This document shows, piece by piece, positions 18,795-27,369 of a DNA stretch of 64,000 bases. The position numbers and the translations under genes were made by a program. The notes beneath the pieces are model-generated. The model saw only the letters and a program-made list of their open reading frames with translations, did not search any database and had not been told where the DNA came from. The stretch spans positions 5,603,501-5,667,500 of the forward strand of contig NC_014923.1 of the NCBI RefSeq assembly GCF_000185905.1, in the 5' to 3' direction. Position 1 is the first letter of the stretch, and the number at the start of each line of letters is the position of its first letter. Source of the stretch: Mesorhizobium ciceri biovar biserrulae WSM1271. GTDB lineage: Bacteria; Pseudomonadota; Alphaproteobacteria; Rhizobiales; Rhizobiaceae.

Positions 18795-18819
18795 AACTCG
18801 CACGGACTTGAGTTGTTCC
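18795..18819 (-). promoter_or_regulatory. Predicted sigma EcfG promoter, distal
   Basis: Minus-strand GGAAC (18819-18815), 16 bases, AGTT (18798-18795). There is no start codon close by; the next gene begins 183 bases downstream, after a perfect hairpin. It may drive a small RNA or give a long leader. Confidence 0.55.
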
Positions 18820-18911
18820 ACTTCGCGGTCCCTGAGGTGTTCACAGTCGAATGAACCCTAAATCGGGCGGGCCGGAGTCACCGGATCGATCGAGGCCAGC
18901 ACTGCCTGAAA

Positions 18912-19289
18912 TCACGACGAGTGCGTGTCGGGACGAAGCAATGCCAGGTCGGCCAGGGTGTTGAGAAGGGCAGCGTCGCCTGCCGGCTTTGGCACGAATT
19001 TGCAGCTTCGGAAGGGTTGGGGAACATCACGCGGCCCAAATCCGGTCATGAAGGCGAAGGGGACGCCGCGAGCCAGCAATGTTTCGGCTACGGGCAGACT
19101 CGTTTCACCGTTCAATTGAATGTCGAGCAGCGCCACGTCGACTTTGCCTGCATCGATAAGTTGACGAGCCGCGGCGACCGACGAGACCGGGCCGATCACG
19201 GGATAACCCGCCGCACGCAGGCGAGACGCGACGTCTTCGGCGATCAGCCATTCGTCCTCGACCACCAGAACGCGCGGCCTGTCGCTCAC
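18912..19289 (-). CDS. Single-domain response regulator
   Basis: 125-residue receiver domain with no output domain. Acidic pocket EDE at 11-13, phosphoacceptor Asp56 in VALLDIQLNG, Thr82 in FMTGFG and Lys101 in FVPKP. The FMTGFG element is close to the FATGUY signature of receivers that feed the alphaproteobacterial general stress response. Its ATG overlaps the kinase stop by 4 bases, so the kinase is the likely phosphodonor. Expected role: phosphorelay intermediate or phosphate sink in the cytoplasm. Confidence 0.88.
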   Translation of the reverse strand: MSDRPRVLVVEDEWLIAEDVASRLRAAGYPVIGPVSSVAAARQLIDAGKVDVALLDIQLNGETSLPVAETLLARGVPFAFMTGFGPRDVPQPFRSCKFVPKPAGDAALLNTLADLALLRPDTHSS

Positions 19290-22200
19290 GGCGCCTCCTT
19301 GTGGTTTGCCGGAAACGCAATCTGGACGCTGAGGCCGTCTTTGTGGAACGCGGTCTCGACATGGCCGCCCAGCCTGTAATCAATTTCACCCTGCAACAAG
19401 GTCAGCCCAAAGCCATTGTCCAACGGCGCCTTGACAGGAGGGCCGTCCTTTTCTCGCCAGCCAAATGTGAAACTGTCATCGTCGATCGACCATTGCACAC
19501 TGACCTTGCCGTCGGTTTTTGACAAAGCGCCATACTTGGCCGCGTTGGTGGCCAGTTCATGGATGGCCATACTCAGGGAGAGCCCCTGTTGCGGACCTAG
19601 TTTGACATCCTTGCCATCGAGTTCGATCCGATCGATGCCGAATGGTTCGAGCTCCTGCTGGAGCATTTCCCTGACCGAGGCTTCCTTCCATCTCTCCCGG
19701 GTCAGCAGGCCGTAGGCCCGCGACATGGCATGCAGGCGGCCGATCAGCGCATCCGCGAACTCCTCCTTCGTATCAGAACTTTCCCGCGTGCGGCTTGCAA
19801 TGCTGGCGATCACCGCAAGCATGTTCTTGACCCTATGGTTGAGTTCCGAGATGAGCACCTGCTGATGCTCTTCCGCCTGTGCCAGAGTGGTGACATCGAC
19901 AAGTGTCACCACCACGCCCTGGATCCTGTTGCCCTTGTCGCGATAGGGATTGATGCGGACCATGTGGAACAGGCCCCTGGCATCGCGTGCCAGATGGTGA
20001 TTCAGGATCTCGCCTGTCTCGAAGACCTTGTCGATGTGCTGCTTCAACTCGGGGTAGTCGAGCTGGCTAGACAGATCCGTCAGCGGCCGGCCGACATCGG
20101 AGGGACGCAGGCTGAAGAAGGATGACGCCGCCGGCGTGAAGGTACGGACCACAAGGCTGCGGTCGAGGAAAATGGTCGCGATGTCGGTGCTTTCGAACAG
20201 GTTGCGCAGATCGCCGTTGACGTGGTCGAGCTCCTCTATCTTGGCCGTCAACTCGGCGTTGATCGTGTTGAGCTCCTCGTTGAGCGACTGCATCTCCTCC
20301 TTCGAGGCTTCGAGTTCCTCATTGGTGGACTGCGCCTCCTCATTGACGGAGACGAGTTCCTCGTTCGACGATTTGACCTCCTCCAGCGCGGTCTCGTATT
20401 CCTCGATCGTCGATTGCAGGCGCTCCCTGGTGTCGCGCAGCTCCCGCTCGAGATCGGCGGTGCTGTCACTGTCACGGCCGCCGCCGTCTTCCTCTGAGCG
20501 GGCCTGGGTCGGCCCCGACGGTTCGAACAGGACGAGATAAAGCGGCTCGCCATTGCCACGTTCGGTGAGCGGTTCGATCGTGAGCTTGATCGGCTGGACC
20601 CGTTCGTCGTCTTCCTCTACGATGAGGTTTTCCCGCACCACTGTGCGGCGCGTCGTCGTCGCTTCCCGCAACGCGGCGCGGAGGTCCAGTCGCAGCCCAC
20701 GCCTAGCCATCGTCAGCAACTGCCGGCTGGGAATCCCTTGCGGCGCTTCGAGATATCTGCCGGTCCTGGCCGAATAATAGACGACATCGCCCTCAGCGTT
20801 GACCAGGACATGCGGCGGAGCGAAGCGCTCCAGTACCTGCGCCTCGACAGCCTGGCGCAGCGGATAACCGGCGGCTCCCTTCCTTAAGCCGGCGCTTTCA
20901 GAGGGAAAGACGCCGGAACGGCTCTCACCGATCAAGGCGGGCAGCCTGATATGCGGCGAGGCATGCTCGCGCGCCTGGAAGAGACGATGTTTCTTGTCGA
21001 CAGTGGCAAACAGATTGTCGTGCTGCCCAACGCTTTCGGAGGTGCCGAGGAACAGGTAACCGCCGGGTTTCAATGCATAGTGAAAGACAGGGATGACACG
21101 GCTCTGGATGCTCGGGCCGAAATAGATCAGCAGATTGCGGCAGGAGACCAGATCCATGCGCGAGAAAGGCGGATCGCGAATGACGCTGTGCGGCGAGAAG
21201 ATGCACAGTTCCCGTATCTCGTTGCTAATGACATAGCTCTCTCCGTCGCCGTTGAAGAACCGCTGTCGGCGTTCGGGTGAAAGCCCTTGCAGCAAGGCTT
21301 CGGGATAGCGTGCCGCCCGGGCCACCGCCAGCGCAGGCTCGTCTATGTCGGTGGCAAATATCTGGACGCGCGGAACGACCGTAAGCGTCTCCATGTGTTC
21401 GCGCAGCAGGATGCCGATGGAGAACACCTCCTCGCCGGTGGCGCATCCGGGAACCCAGACCCTGACGGTGTCACTGGCGGTCTTGCCTTCGAACAACTGC
21501 GGTATGATCTTTCGCTCGAGCAACTCGAAGGCATCGGGGTCGCGAAAGAAGTTGGTGACATTGATCAGCAGATCGCGAAAAAGGTTCATCACCTCGCGAG
21601 CATCTTTCTTCAGCCAGTCTATATAGGCGCTGATGGAATGGACCTGGGCGATCTGCATGCGTCGCTTCACGCGGCGCAGGAACGTCTTGGTCTTGTAGCC
21701 CGAGAAGTCGTGGCCGGAGTGGCTGCGCAGAATGGCGTATATCTGTTCTCGCACCTTATCGATGTCGGCCGTATGGTCGCCATCTTCTTCCGCCAGCCCT
21801 TTCAGCGTGTCGAAGCCGCGGGCGAAAGCCTCCAGCTTCGCCCCGATCTCCTCGGCGGGCACAGCGACGTCGACGAGCCCGCTGGCAATAGCGCTCTGTG
21901 GCATGTCGGGATTGCGCGGCCCGTAGCCGTCGTGCGCTTGCGCGACAGTGAGGCCACCCCGCTCCTTGATCGCCTTGGCGCCCAGCGTTCCATCGGAATC
22001 ACCGCCCGACAGAATGACGCCCACGGCATATTCGCCCTGGTCTTCAGCGAGCGCACTAAAGAAAATGTCGACGGGTTTGCGCTCTTGGGTAAGCCCGTTG
22101 GGCCGCCGCAGGCGCAGCACACCGTTGGCGATCGCCAGAGTGACGTTTTGTGGCATCACGTAGACGTGGTCAGGTACAACAGCTATGCCATCTTCGGCCA

Positions 22201-22396
22201 CAACGACAGGCATCTCGGTGTAGCGGCTGACAACTTCATGCAACAGACTTTCTCGCTTCGGGCTGAGATGCGTGATGATGATGAACGCCATGCCGGGCTG
22301 GCTGGTAACGCCTTTGAACAAGCCTTCCATCGCGGGAATGCCACCCGCGGACGCGCCGATGCCAACGATGGGAAATCTAGTCGATCGGGCAGTCAC
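19286..22396 (-). CDS. CheB-CheR-PAS-HWE hybrid histidine kinase
   Basis: About 1036 residues. Domains in order: a CheB-type methylesterase (1-190; GIGASAGG, HLSP and LSGGDSDG carry the Ser-His-Asp set); a CheR-type methyltransferase (about 210-470; NVTNFFRDP, VPGCATGEEVFS); a long coiled coil (about 640-740; repeated NEEL units); a PAS domain (about 740-850); and an HWE-family kinase (HRVKN with phosphoacceptor His near 854, N box HELATNAAKYG, WRE motif). It is cytoplasmic and has no membrane segment. The GTG at 22396 is preceded by AGGGGGA and starts the CheB domain directly; the frame is open 31 codons further up. It is coupled to the receiver gene downstream and faces away from the nepR-like/REC pair. 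No stress promoter motif was found for it. Confidence 0.9.
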   Translation of the reverse strand: MTARSTRFPIVGIGASAGGIPAMEGLFKGVTSQPGMAFIIITHLSPKRESLLHEVVSRYTEMPVVVAEDGIAVVPDHVYVMPQNVTLAIANGVLRLRRPNGLTQERKPVDIFFSALAEDQGEYAVGVILSGGDSDGTLGAKAIKERGGLTVAQAHDGYGPRNPDMPQSAIASGLVDVAVPAEEIGAKLEAFARGFDTLKGLAEEDGDHTADIDKVREQIYAILRSHSGHDFSGYKTKTFLRRVKRRMQIAQVHSISAYIDWLKKDAREVMNLFRDLLINVTNFFRDPDAFELLERKIIPQLFEGKTASDTVRVWVPGCATGEEVFSIGILLREHMETLTVVPRVQIFATDIDEPALAVARAARYPEALLQGLSPERRQRFFNGDGESYVISNEIRELCIFSPHSVIRDPPFSRMDLVSCRNLLIYFGPSIQSRVIPVFHYALKPGGYLFLGTSESVGQHDNLFATVDKKHRLFQAREHASPHIRLPALIGESRSGVFPSESAGLRKGAAGYPLRQAVEAQVLERFAPPHVLVNAEGDVVYYSARTGRYLEAPQGIPSRQLLTMARRGLRLDLRAALREATTTRRTVVRENLIVEEDDERVQPIKLTIEPLTERGNGEPLYLVLFEPSGPTQARSEEDGGGRDSDSTADLERELRDTRERLQSTIEEYETALEEVKSSNEELVSVNEEAQSTNEELEASKEEMQSLNEELNTINAELTAKIEELDHVNGDLRNLFESTDIATIFLDRSLVVRTFTPAASSFFSLRPSDVGRPLTDLSSQLDYPELKQHIDKVFETGEILNHHLARDARGLFHMVRINPYRDKGNRIQGVVVTLVDVTTLAQAEEHQQVLISELNHRVKNMLAVIASIASRTRESSDTKEEFADALIGRLHAMSRAYGLLTRERWKEASVREMLQQELEPFGIDRIELDGKDVKLGPQQGLSLSMAIHELATNAAKYGALSKTDGKVSVQWSIDDDSFTFGWREKDGPPVKAPLDNGFGLTLLQGEIDYRLGGHVETAFHKDGLSVQIAFPANHKEAP

Positions 22397-22482
22397 GGCA
22401 TGTCCCCCTTTCGCCGACCCGACATGAAGTCTCCTCAAGGCCGGATCGAACAGGACACAACCATATAGCGCGCAAGACGTAT

Positions 22483-22507
22483 GGAACAAGACGTCAGGGA
22501 TGACGTT
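22483..22507 (+). promoter_or_regulatory. Predicted sigma EcfG promoter for the NepR-like/REC-sigma2 pair
   Basis: GGAAC (22483-22487), 16 bases, CGTT (22504-22507): a full match to the general-stress consensus. It lies 24 bases upstream of the ATG at 22532 and over an upstream in-frame ATG (22481), which argues against that earlier start. Confidence 0.85.
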
Positions 22508-22531
22508 GAACCCGATATCAATGGTGGTTCA

Positions 22532-22726
22532 ATGACGAAACGCTCTGCTGACATAAAACTCCGAGCGCCAGTGGTGTCAGGGGCGCCTGGATCGCTAGCA
22601 GATTCCGATGCGGGGCCCGTCCCGGATCGCATGCTGATGCTTGCGAAGCGGTTGCAGGCGGCCTTGGATGACAGAATTCGGGAAGCGAATGCGCTGCATG
22701 CTAACCTCCGTTGCAAGAAAGGATGA
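22532..22726 (+). CDS. NepR-like anti-sigma factor (paralogue)
   Basis: 64 residues. The segment AGPVPDRMLMLAKRLQAALDDR matches the short NepR core (a P-x-P-D-R-x-x-x-L-x-x-x-L pattern) that binds sigma EcfG. The N-terminal 25 residues are basic and probably disordered. The ATG at 22532 is favoured by the promoter position. It ends 4 bases before the receiver-sigma2 gene, mirroring the usual nepR-phyR neighbourhood. Expected to hold a stress sigma factor inactive until a partner releases it. The match is short, so the assignment rests partly on context. Confidence 0.65.
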   Translation: MTKRSADIKLRAPVVSGAPGSLADSDAGPVPDRMLMLAKRLQAALDDRIREANALHANLRCKKG

Positions 22727-22730
22727 CGAT

Positions 22731-23324
22731 GTGCGCGACCTGCGGGGGCTGCATATTCTGATAGTCGAAGACGAATGGACGCTGGCGGGAGATCTTGCGC
22801 GGTTCTTCAGCAATATGGGCGCCATCATTCTCGGGCCCGCCGCAACCGTCGAACAGGCATCCAAACATACCGAAACGGCCGAAGCTGCAATCCTCGATGT
22901 CAATCTCAATGGCCGACGTGTGTTTCCAATCGCCGATGAGTTGATGCGCCGGGGTATCCCCTTCGTGTTCTTCAGTGGCGATGACGACATCGCCATTCCC
23001 GATCATCTCCGCTACGCCAGCAATTTGCGGAAATCCTCGGGCAGCCAGGCGGTGTTCAACGCACTTTTTCCCCCGCAGGCACCGGGGCGGGCGAGTTCCA
23101 TGCCGGACCCGTGCGACGATGTCTTCGCGCTTTTGCCTAAACTGCGACTTGCGGCTCGCCTTTTGCTGGGAGACGTCGACGCATCGGATCGGCTCGTCGA
23201 GAGGACGCTCGAGCAAGCGATCCGGGATGTCGACCGCAGACAGCTTGGTCAATCCACTGAAAACTGGCTCAACGGCATCATGCGAGAGATGGCGAAAACC
23301 CGCGGCGCAAACCTGATGCATTAG
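22731..23324 (+). CDS. Response regulator: receiver plus sigma-region-2-like domain
   Basis: About 197 residues. Residues 5-120 form a receiver domain (VEDEW acidic pocket, phosphoacceptor Asp in AAILDVNLNG, FFSGDDD near the Thr/Ser position). The last about 65 residues (LLPKLRLAARLLLGDVDASD and NWLNGIMREM) resemble sigma-70 region 2 of ECF factors and of PhyR. In PhyR the sigma-like part is N-terminal, contains regions 2 and 4, and precedes the receiver; here the order is reversed and region 4 is absent. The GTG at 22731 follows AAAGGA and lies 4 bases after the NepR-like stop. I infer a partner-switch protein for NepR-like factors; this is not proven. Confidence 0.75.
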   Translation: MRDLRGLHILIVEDEWTLAGDLARFFSNMGAIILGPAATVEQASKHTETAEAAILDVNLNGRRVFPIADELMRRGIPFVFFSGDDDIAIPDHLRYASNLRKSSGSQAVFNALFPPQAPGRASSMPDPCDDVFALLPKLRLAARLLLGDVDASDRLVERTLEQAIRDVDRRQLGQSTENWLNGIMREMAKTRGANLMH

Positions 23325-23426
23325 TTTTACCCTCCCTCTCAGGCTGAAGTGGTAAGCCGCGGGGCCGTCATTGTTGACCACATCTCGAAAACTGGGCCGT
23401 ACAGATCAGCCGCTTGGCTTGTGTCA

Positions 23427-23699
23427 TCAGTCCTTCTGATCGCGCTCGACGAATTTGTTGAAACGGCTGGCTTTCCCCTCCCCGGTCTTGGCCTGATACA
23501 GAAAGGCCAGATCGTTCTCGTCGAATATCCGGAAGAACTCGTCCCATTCGATGGGCTCGAATGCTTCCTCAGGCTCACCGAAGTCGATCCGCAGGATGCC
23601 GCCCTCGCCTTTTGTGCGCACCACTGCCGGCCGGCCGTCCCGCTCCTCGGCCCACTTGCGAATTTCGTCGTGGTCGGTGGTCGTTTGCGACTGAGACAT
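23427..23699 (-). CDS. Conserved small protein of stress loci
   Basis: 90 residues, acidic and soluble (TTTDHDEIRKWAEERDGRPAVV, GGILRIDFGE, WDEFFRIFDENDLAFLYQ). Rhizobial homologues are sometimes labelled 1,4-alpha-glucan branching enzyme, but a 90-residue protein with no GH13 motif cannot be that enzyme. The ATG at 23699 has AAAGGAG upstream and a stress promoter motif above. It is divergent from the glycan cluster. Function is unknown. Confidence 0.78.
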   Translation of the reverse strand: MSQSQTTTDHDEIRKWAEERDGRPAVVRTKGEGGILRIDFGEPEEAFEPIEWDEFFRIFDENDLAFLYQAKTGEGKASRFNKFVERDQKD

Positions 23700-23754
23700 T
23701 GAAATCTCCTTTGATCGGCGTTGCCCCATGGACACGCGGGCTGTCGGGCGTCCT

Positions 23755-23779
23755 AACAGCACAAGGGCGTCAATGTTCC
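23755..23779 (-). promoter_or_regulatory. Predicted sigma EcfG promoter for the small stress gene
   Basis: Minus-strand GGAAC (23779-23775), 16 bases, TGTT (23758-23755), 56 bases before the ATG at 23699. It is back-to-back with the motif at 23845-23869. Confidence 0.75.
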
Positions 23780-23844
23780 AGCACCGCGCCGTGATCGCGA
23801 TGCCGGCCCAACGAAGTCCGCCAAAGGAACTTTGTTGAAGCAAG

Positions 23845-23869
23845 GGAACAAACCTTTTGCCGAAAAGTT
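23845..23869 (+). promoter_or_regulatory. Predicted sigma EcfG promoter heading the glycan cluster
   Basis: GGAAC (23845-23849), 16 bases, AGTT (23866-23869), 34 bases before the first cluster gene. The following eight genes overlap or nearly touch, so this motif could drive all of them to 32848. Confidence 0.75.
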
Positions 23870-23903
23870 CGGGGCGCCGAGGTTACTTGTCTGAGGAGTC
23901 GTC

Positions 23904-25010
23904 GTGAAACGCATATTGGTTACAGGAGGCTGCGGCTTCATCGGCCGGCATGTCGCACAGGAACTCGTCGAGCAGGATTATTCGGTTCGCATCCTCGATG
24001 CGCTGCTGGAGCAGGTGCATTCGGGCGAAGCCGTTGCGCTTCCCGCCGGGACCGAACTGATCAAGGGTGATGTCCGAGACCGGGAGGCGGTCGCCAGTGC
24101 GCTGGAAGGTGTTGACGCGGTCATTCATCTGGCGGCGGAAGTCGGCGTCGGACAATCGATGTACGAGATCGCGCGCTATGTCAGCGCCAATGATCTCGGC
24201 ACCGCAACGCTACTTGAAGCACTGATCAAGCACCCGGTCGAACGGATCGTCGTCGCCTCGTCGATGAGCGTCTATGGCGAAGGGCTCTATGCAACGCCAG
24301 ACGGCCGGCGCATCGACAATGCCCGGCGCAAGGCGAGCGACATCAAAAGCGGGCAATGGAATCCGCTGTCGCCAGAGGGAGCCCCCCTCTCGCCGCTGCC
24401 GACGGACGAAGAAAAGCCGGTCGATCTCGCCTCAATCTATGCGCTGACAAAATACGCACAAGAACGCGCTGTGCTGATCTTCGGCGAGGCCTATGGCATC
24501 GATGCTGTCGCGTTGCGCCTGTTCAATGTCTTCGGCGCCGGCCAGGCATTGTCGAACCCCTATACCGGCGTGCTGGCCAACTTCGCTTCGCGTCTCGCCA
24601 ACGGCCAACGGCCAATGATCTTCGAGGATGGCGAACAGAAGCGCGATTTCGTCCATGTGCATGACGTCGCCCGCGCCTTTCGCCTTGCACTGCAGCAACG
24701 CCAGGCAAAGGGTCATGTCATCAACATCGGCAGCGGCCGAGCCTACGCGATCAGCGAAGTCGCACGATTGCTGGCCGAGGCCATGGGGACACCGAACCGC
24801 TCGCCCGAACTGCTCGGCAAAGCGCGCTCCGGCGATATCCGCAACTGCTTCGCCGATATTTCCAAGGCCCGTGAGCTGCTCGGTTTCGAGCCGGTGCGGC
24901 AACTGGAGAATTCGCTCGGCGATTTCGTTTCCTGGGTGCGTAACACGTCCGCCGTCGACCGCGGCGCCGACATGAAACGCGAGCTCGAAGAACGCGGGCT
25001 GGTGTCATGA
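23904..25010 (+). CDS. NAD-dependent sugar-nucleotide epimerase/dehydratase (SDR)
   Basis: 368-residue extended short-chain dehydrogenase. NAD-binding TGGCGFIG at residues 7-14, ASSMSVYGEG and the catalytic Y-x3-K in SIYALTKYAQE, with a sugar-nucleotide-binding C-terminal half. It should interconvert a nucleotide sugar (epimerisation or dehydration) in the cytoplasm; the sugar cannot be named. An insertion around residues 130-175 (rich in Arg, Lys, Pro) is longer than in GalE. It is the first gene of the glycan cluster, preceded by a stress promoter motif, and overlaps the next SDR gene by 4 bases. Confidence 0.88.
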   Translation: MKRILVTGGCGFIGRHVAQELVEQDYSVRILDALLEQVHSGEAVALPAGTELIKGDVRDREAVASALEGVDAVIHLAAEVGVGQSMYEIARYVSANDLGTATLLEALIKHPVERIVVASSMSVYGEGLYATPDGRRIDNARRKASDIKSGQWNPLSPEGAPLSPLPTDEEKPVDLASIYALTKYAQERAVLIFGEAYGIDAVALRLFNVFGAGQALSNPYTGVLANFASRLANGQRPMIFEDGEQKRDFVHVHDVARAFRLALQQRQAKGHVINIGSGRAYAISEVARLLAEAMGTPNRSPELLGKARSGDIRNCFADISKARELLGFEPVRQLENSLGDFVSWVRNTSAVDRGADMKRELEERGLVS

Positions 25011-26080
25011 ACACACGCAATCGACGCGACGCGCCGGTCGCCATCGTCGGCGGCAGCGGCTTCATAGGATCGAACCTCGCCGACAGCCTGTTGTCGGATG
25101 GCGAACCGGTGCTGGTGATCGACAATCTCAGCCGTCCGGGCGTCCAGCAGAACCTTGAATGGCTGGCACAAAAACACGCCAGTCGCCTCACGGTGGAGAC
25201 CATCGACGTGCGGGACGCCAACGCCTTGGCGCCGGCTCTGACGGGTTCAAAGGCAATTTTCCATCTGGCCGCGCAAACCGCCGTCACCACAAGCCTGGTC
25301 CAGCCGCGCGAGGATTTCGACATCAACCTTCGCGGAACATTCAACGTACTGGAGGCGGCGCGACTGAGCGGTGAGCGTATTCCTGTTGTCTTCGCCAGCA
25401 CCAACAAGGTCTATGGCAGCCTGCCCGACGTCGCGGTCCGCGAGGACGGCGACCGCTATGTGCCTTGCGACAGCGTCATCCAGGCGAACGGCATCGATGA
25501 GGCTCGGGGCCTGGACTTCTGCACGCCCTACGGTTGCTCCAAGGGCGCGGCGGACCAGTATGTGCTCGACTACGCCAAATCCTACGGCATGCCGACGGCG
25601 GTGCTGCGGATGAGCTGCATCTATGGACCGCGCCAGTTCGGAACCGAGGACCAGGGCTGGGTCGCGCACTTCCTGCTCAGCGCGCTGACGGGACGCCCCA
25701 TCACCATTTACGGTGACGGCAGGCAAGTGCGCGATATCCTGCATGTTTCCGATGCCGTCGCCGCCTACAGGGCCGTACTCGACCGCATCGAGACGACCAA
25801 AGGCCAGGCATTCAATCTTGGCGGCGGCCCGGAAAATGCGCTCAGCCTGCGCACGCTGTTGAGCGAGATCCGTGGCCTGACCGGCCATGAGCTTTCAATC
25901 CGCCATGATGGCGAACGCACCGGCGACCAGCCCTTCTTCGTCGCCGACACCCGCAAGATCAAAACCGCGCTTGGCTGGATGGCCCAGGTTTCATGGCGCG
26001 AAGGCGTCCGCGACCTGGCCGACTGGCTGCAGCGCCACCGGCTCGAGCCTCACCCCGAAGCCGTGAGGTACGTCGCATGA
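25007..26080 (+). CDS. SDR epimerase, CDP-paratose/tyvelose 2-epimerase-like
   Basis: 357-residue extended SDR: VGGSGFIGSN nucleotide motif, FASTNKVYGSLPD, catalytic TPYGCSKGAAD, then RMSCIYGPRQFGTEDQGW. The last phrase and the NKVYG motif are typical of the RfbE (CDP-paratose 2-epimerase) group, but the substrate may differ. It supplies an activated sugar for the glycosyltransferases downstream. Start and stop overlap its neighbours (ATGA), so it is translationally coupled in the operon. Confidence 0.87.
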   Translation: MNTRNRRDAPVAIVGGSGFIGSNLADSLLSDGEPVLVIDNLSRPGVQQNLEWLAQKHASRLTVETIDVRDANALAPALTGSKAIFHLAAQTAVTTSLVQPREDFDINLRGTFNVLEAARLSGERIPVVFASTNKVYGSLPDVAVREDGDRYVPCDSVIQANGIDEARGLDFCTPYGCSKGAADQYVLDYAKSYGMPTAVLRMSCIYGPRQFGTEDQGWVAHFLLSALTGRPITIYGDGRQVRDILHVSDAVAAYRAVLDRIETTKGQAFNLGGGPENALSLRTLLSEIRGLTGHELSIRHDGERTGDQPFFVADTRKIKTALGWMAQVSWREGVRDLADWLQRHRLEPHPEAVRYVA

Positions 26081-27369
26081 AAATCGCTCTGGTAAACCCA
26101 TTCTGGACCTACGATGACAGCATCTATTTCGGCTGCCGCCAACCACATCTGCCGCTGGAACTCGGCTATTCGAAGGCCCTGCTCGAAGCCGCCGGACATG
26201 AGGTGCTGATGCTGGATGGTCAGTTGCAGAAGCTCGACAATTCCGGTCTTTGCGAGCGGGTGGCCGATTTCGCCCCGGCAATGACTGTCGTCAGTACCGC
26301 GCCGACCTATCTGTTTTGGCGCTGCGCACCGCCGGAATTGCGCGTGCCGGCCGATTTCCTCAACCTTCTCGCCGGGCGCGGTGGACGCACGGTCGCCGTC
26401 GGGCCGCACGGCTCGGCCACGCCGGCGCCAACCTTGCGCAAGCTCGGCGTCGACATCGTCGTGCGCGGCGAATGCGAAGAAGTCGTCGAGCAACTTGCCC
26501 GGCGCGACGATTGGAGCGCAGTGCCCTCAACCGCTTATCTGCGGGATGCCAGGGTGGTTTCGAACGGCGGCGTCCACGCCAGCTCGTTTGTCGATCATCC
26601 ACCCCTCGAATGGCCTGCGGACTGGATCGCAGCCCATTCGCACCACCATCACAGGTTCGATGACAATCAGGTCGGGTTCGGCGCGGAAGTCGAGGCATCG
26701 CGCGGCTGTCCCTACAATTGCAGCTTCTGCGCCAAGATCGATTTCCGTGATGCCTATCGCCGTCGAAACCACGAAGCGGTGGTCGCGGAGATCGATCGGC
26801 TGATTGCCCAAGGTGTCGGCTACATCTACTTCATCGACGAAATCTTCCTGCCGCAAAAAGCGTTGCTGGAAGCCTTGGTCGATCGCAATGTGAAATTCGG
26901 CGTACAGACCCGCATCGATCTGTGGAAGCCCGAGCTGCTGGAATTGCTGGGCGCCGCAGGCTGCGTCTCCATTGAAGCAGGGCTCGAAAGCCTGACGGTT
27001 GAAGGCCGGGCGATGCTGGCCAAGCGCTGCCGGCTGGGCACCGAGGAACTTGCCGCGCTGCTCGTCGATGCTAGACGTCACGTTCCATTCGTTCAAGCCA
27101 ATCTGATCGGCGTGGTCGAGGATGATCCCGCCCTGGTCGAGCACTGGCGAACCCACCTGATCGACCACGGCGTATGGGCCAATGAACCTGTTCCGCTTTA
27201 TCCGTATCCGAGTTCGCCCAGCTATCGCGAGCTTTGGGGCGAACCCGACGACCTTGCCTGGGAGCGCGCCCATGACCACTATCTCGCATCCTTCCAGAAA
27301 TTCAGTGACATCCAGGAGAAGCGGCCCCGGCCGCTGGCGGAACTGGAGGCGACATGTTGCGGACACTGA
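26077..27369 (+). CDS. B12-binding-domain radical SAM enzyme
   Basis: 430 residues. An N-terminal Rossmann-like cobalamin-binding-type region (1-170; VNPFW start, VAVGPHGSATPAPTL) precedes a radical SAM domain with the 4Fe-4S motif C211-x3-C215-x2-C218 (RGCPYNCSFCAK). This class usually methylates or rearranges unreactive carbons. In this setting the target is probably a sugar or lipid-linked glycan, as in the uncharacterised oligosaccharide-associated radical SAM families. Its ATG overlaps the SDR stop, and the glycosyltransferase gene starts 16 bases before its own stop. The specific reaction cannot be given. Confidence 0.85.
   Translation: MKIALVNPFWTYDDSIYFGCRQPHLPLELGYSKALLEAAGHEVLMLDGQLQKLDNSGLCERVADFAPAMTVVSTAPTYLFWRCAPPELRVPADFLNLLAGRGGRTVAVGPHGSATPAPTLRKLGVDIVVRGECEEVVEQLARRDDWSAVPSTAYLRDARVVSNGGVHASSFVDHPPLEWPADWIAAHSHHHHRFDDNQVGFGAEVEASRGCPYNCSFCAKIDFRDAYRRRNHEAVVAEIDRLIAQGVGYIYFIDEIFLPQKALLEALVDRNVKFGVQTRIDLWKPELLELLGAAGCVSIEAGLESLTVEGRAMLAKRCRLGTEELAALLVDARRHVPFVQANLIGVVEDDPALVEHWRTHLIDHGVWANEPVPLYPYPSSPSYRELWGEPDDLAWERAHDHYLASFQKFSDIQEKRPRPLAELEATCCGH

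Noticed and set aside
23427..23699. Naming this protein a glucan branching enzyme
   Set aside because: Such labels exist for homologues, but 90 residues without GH13 motifs cannot be a branching enzyme.
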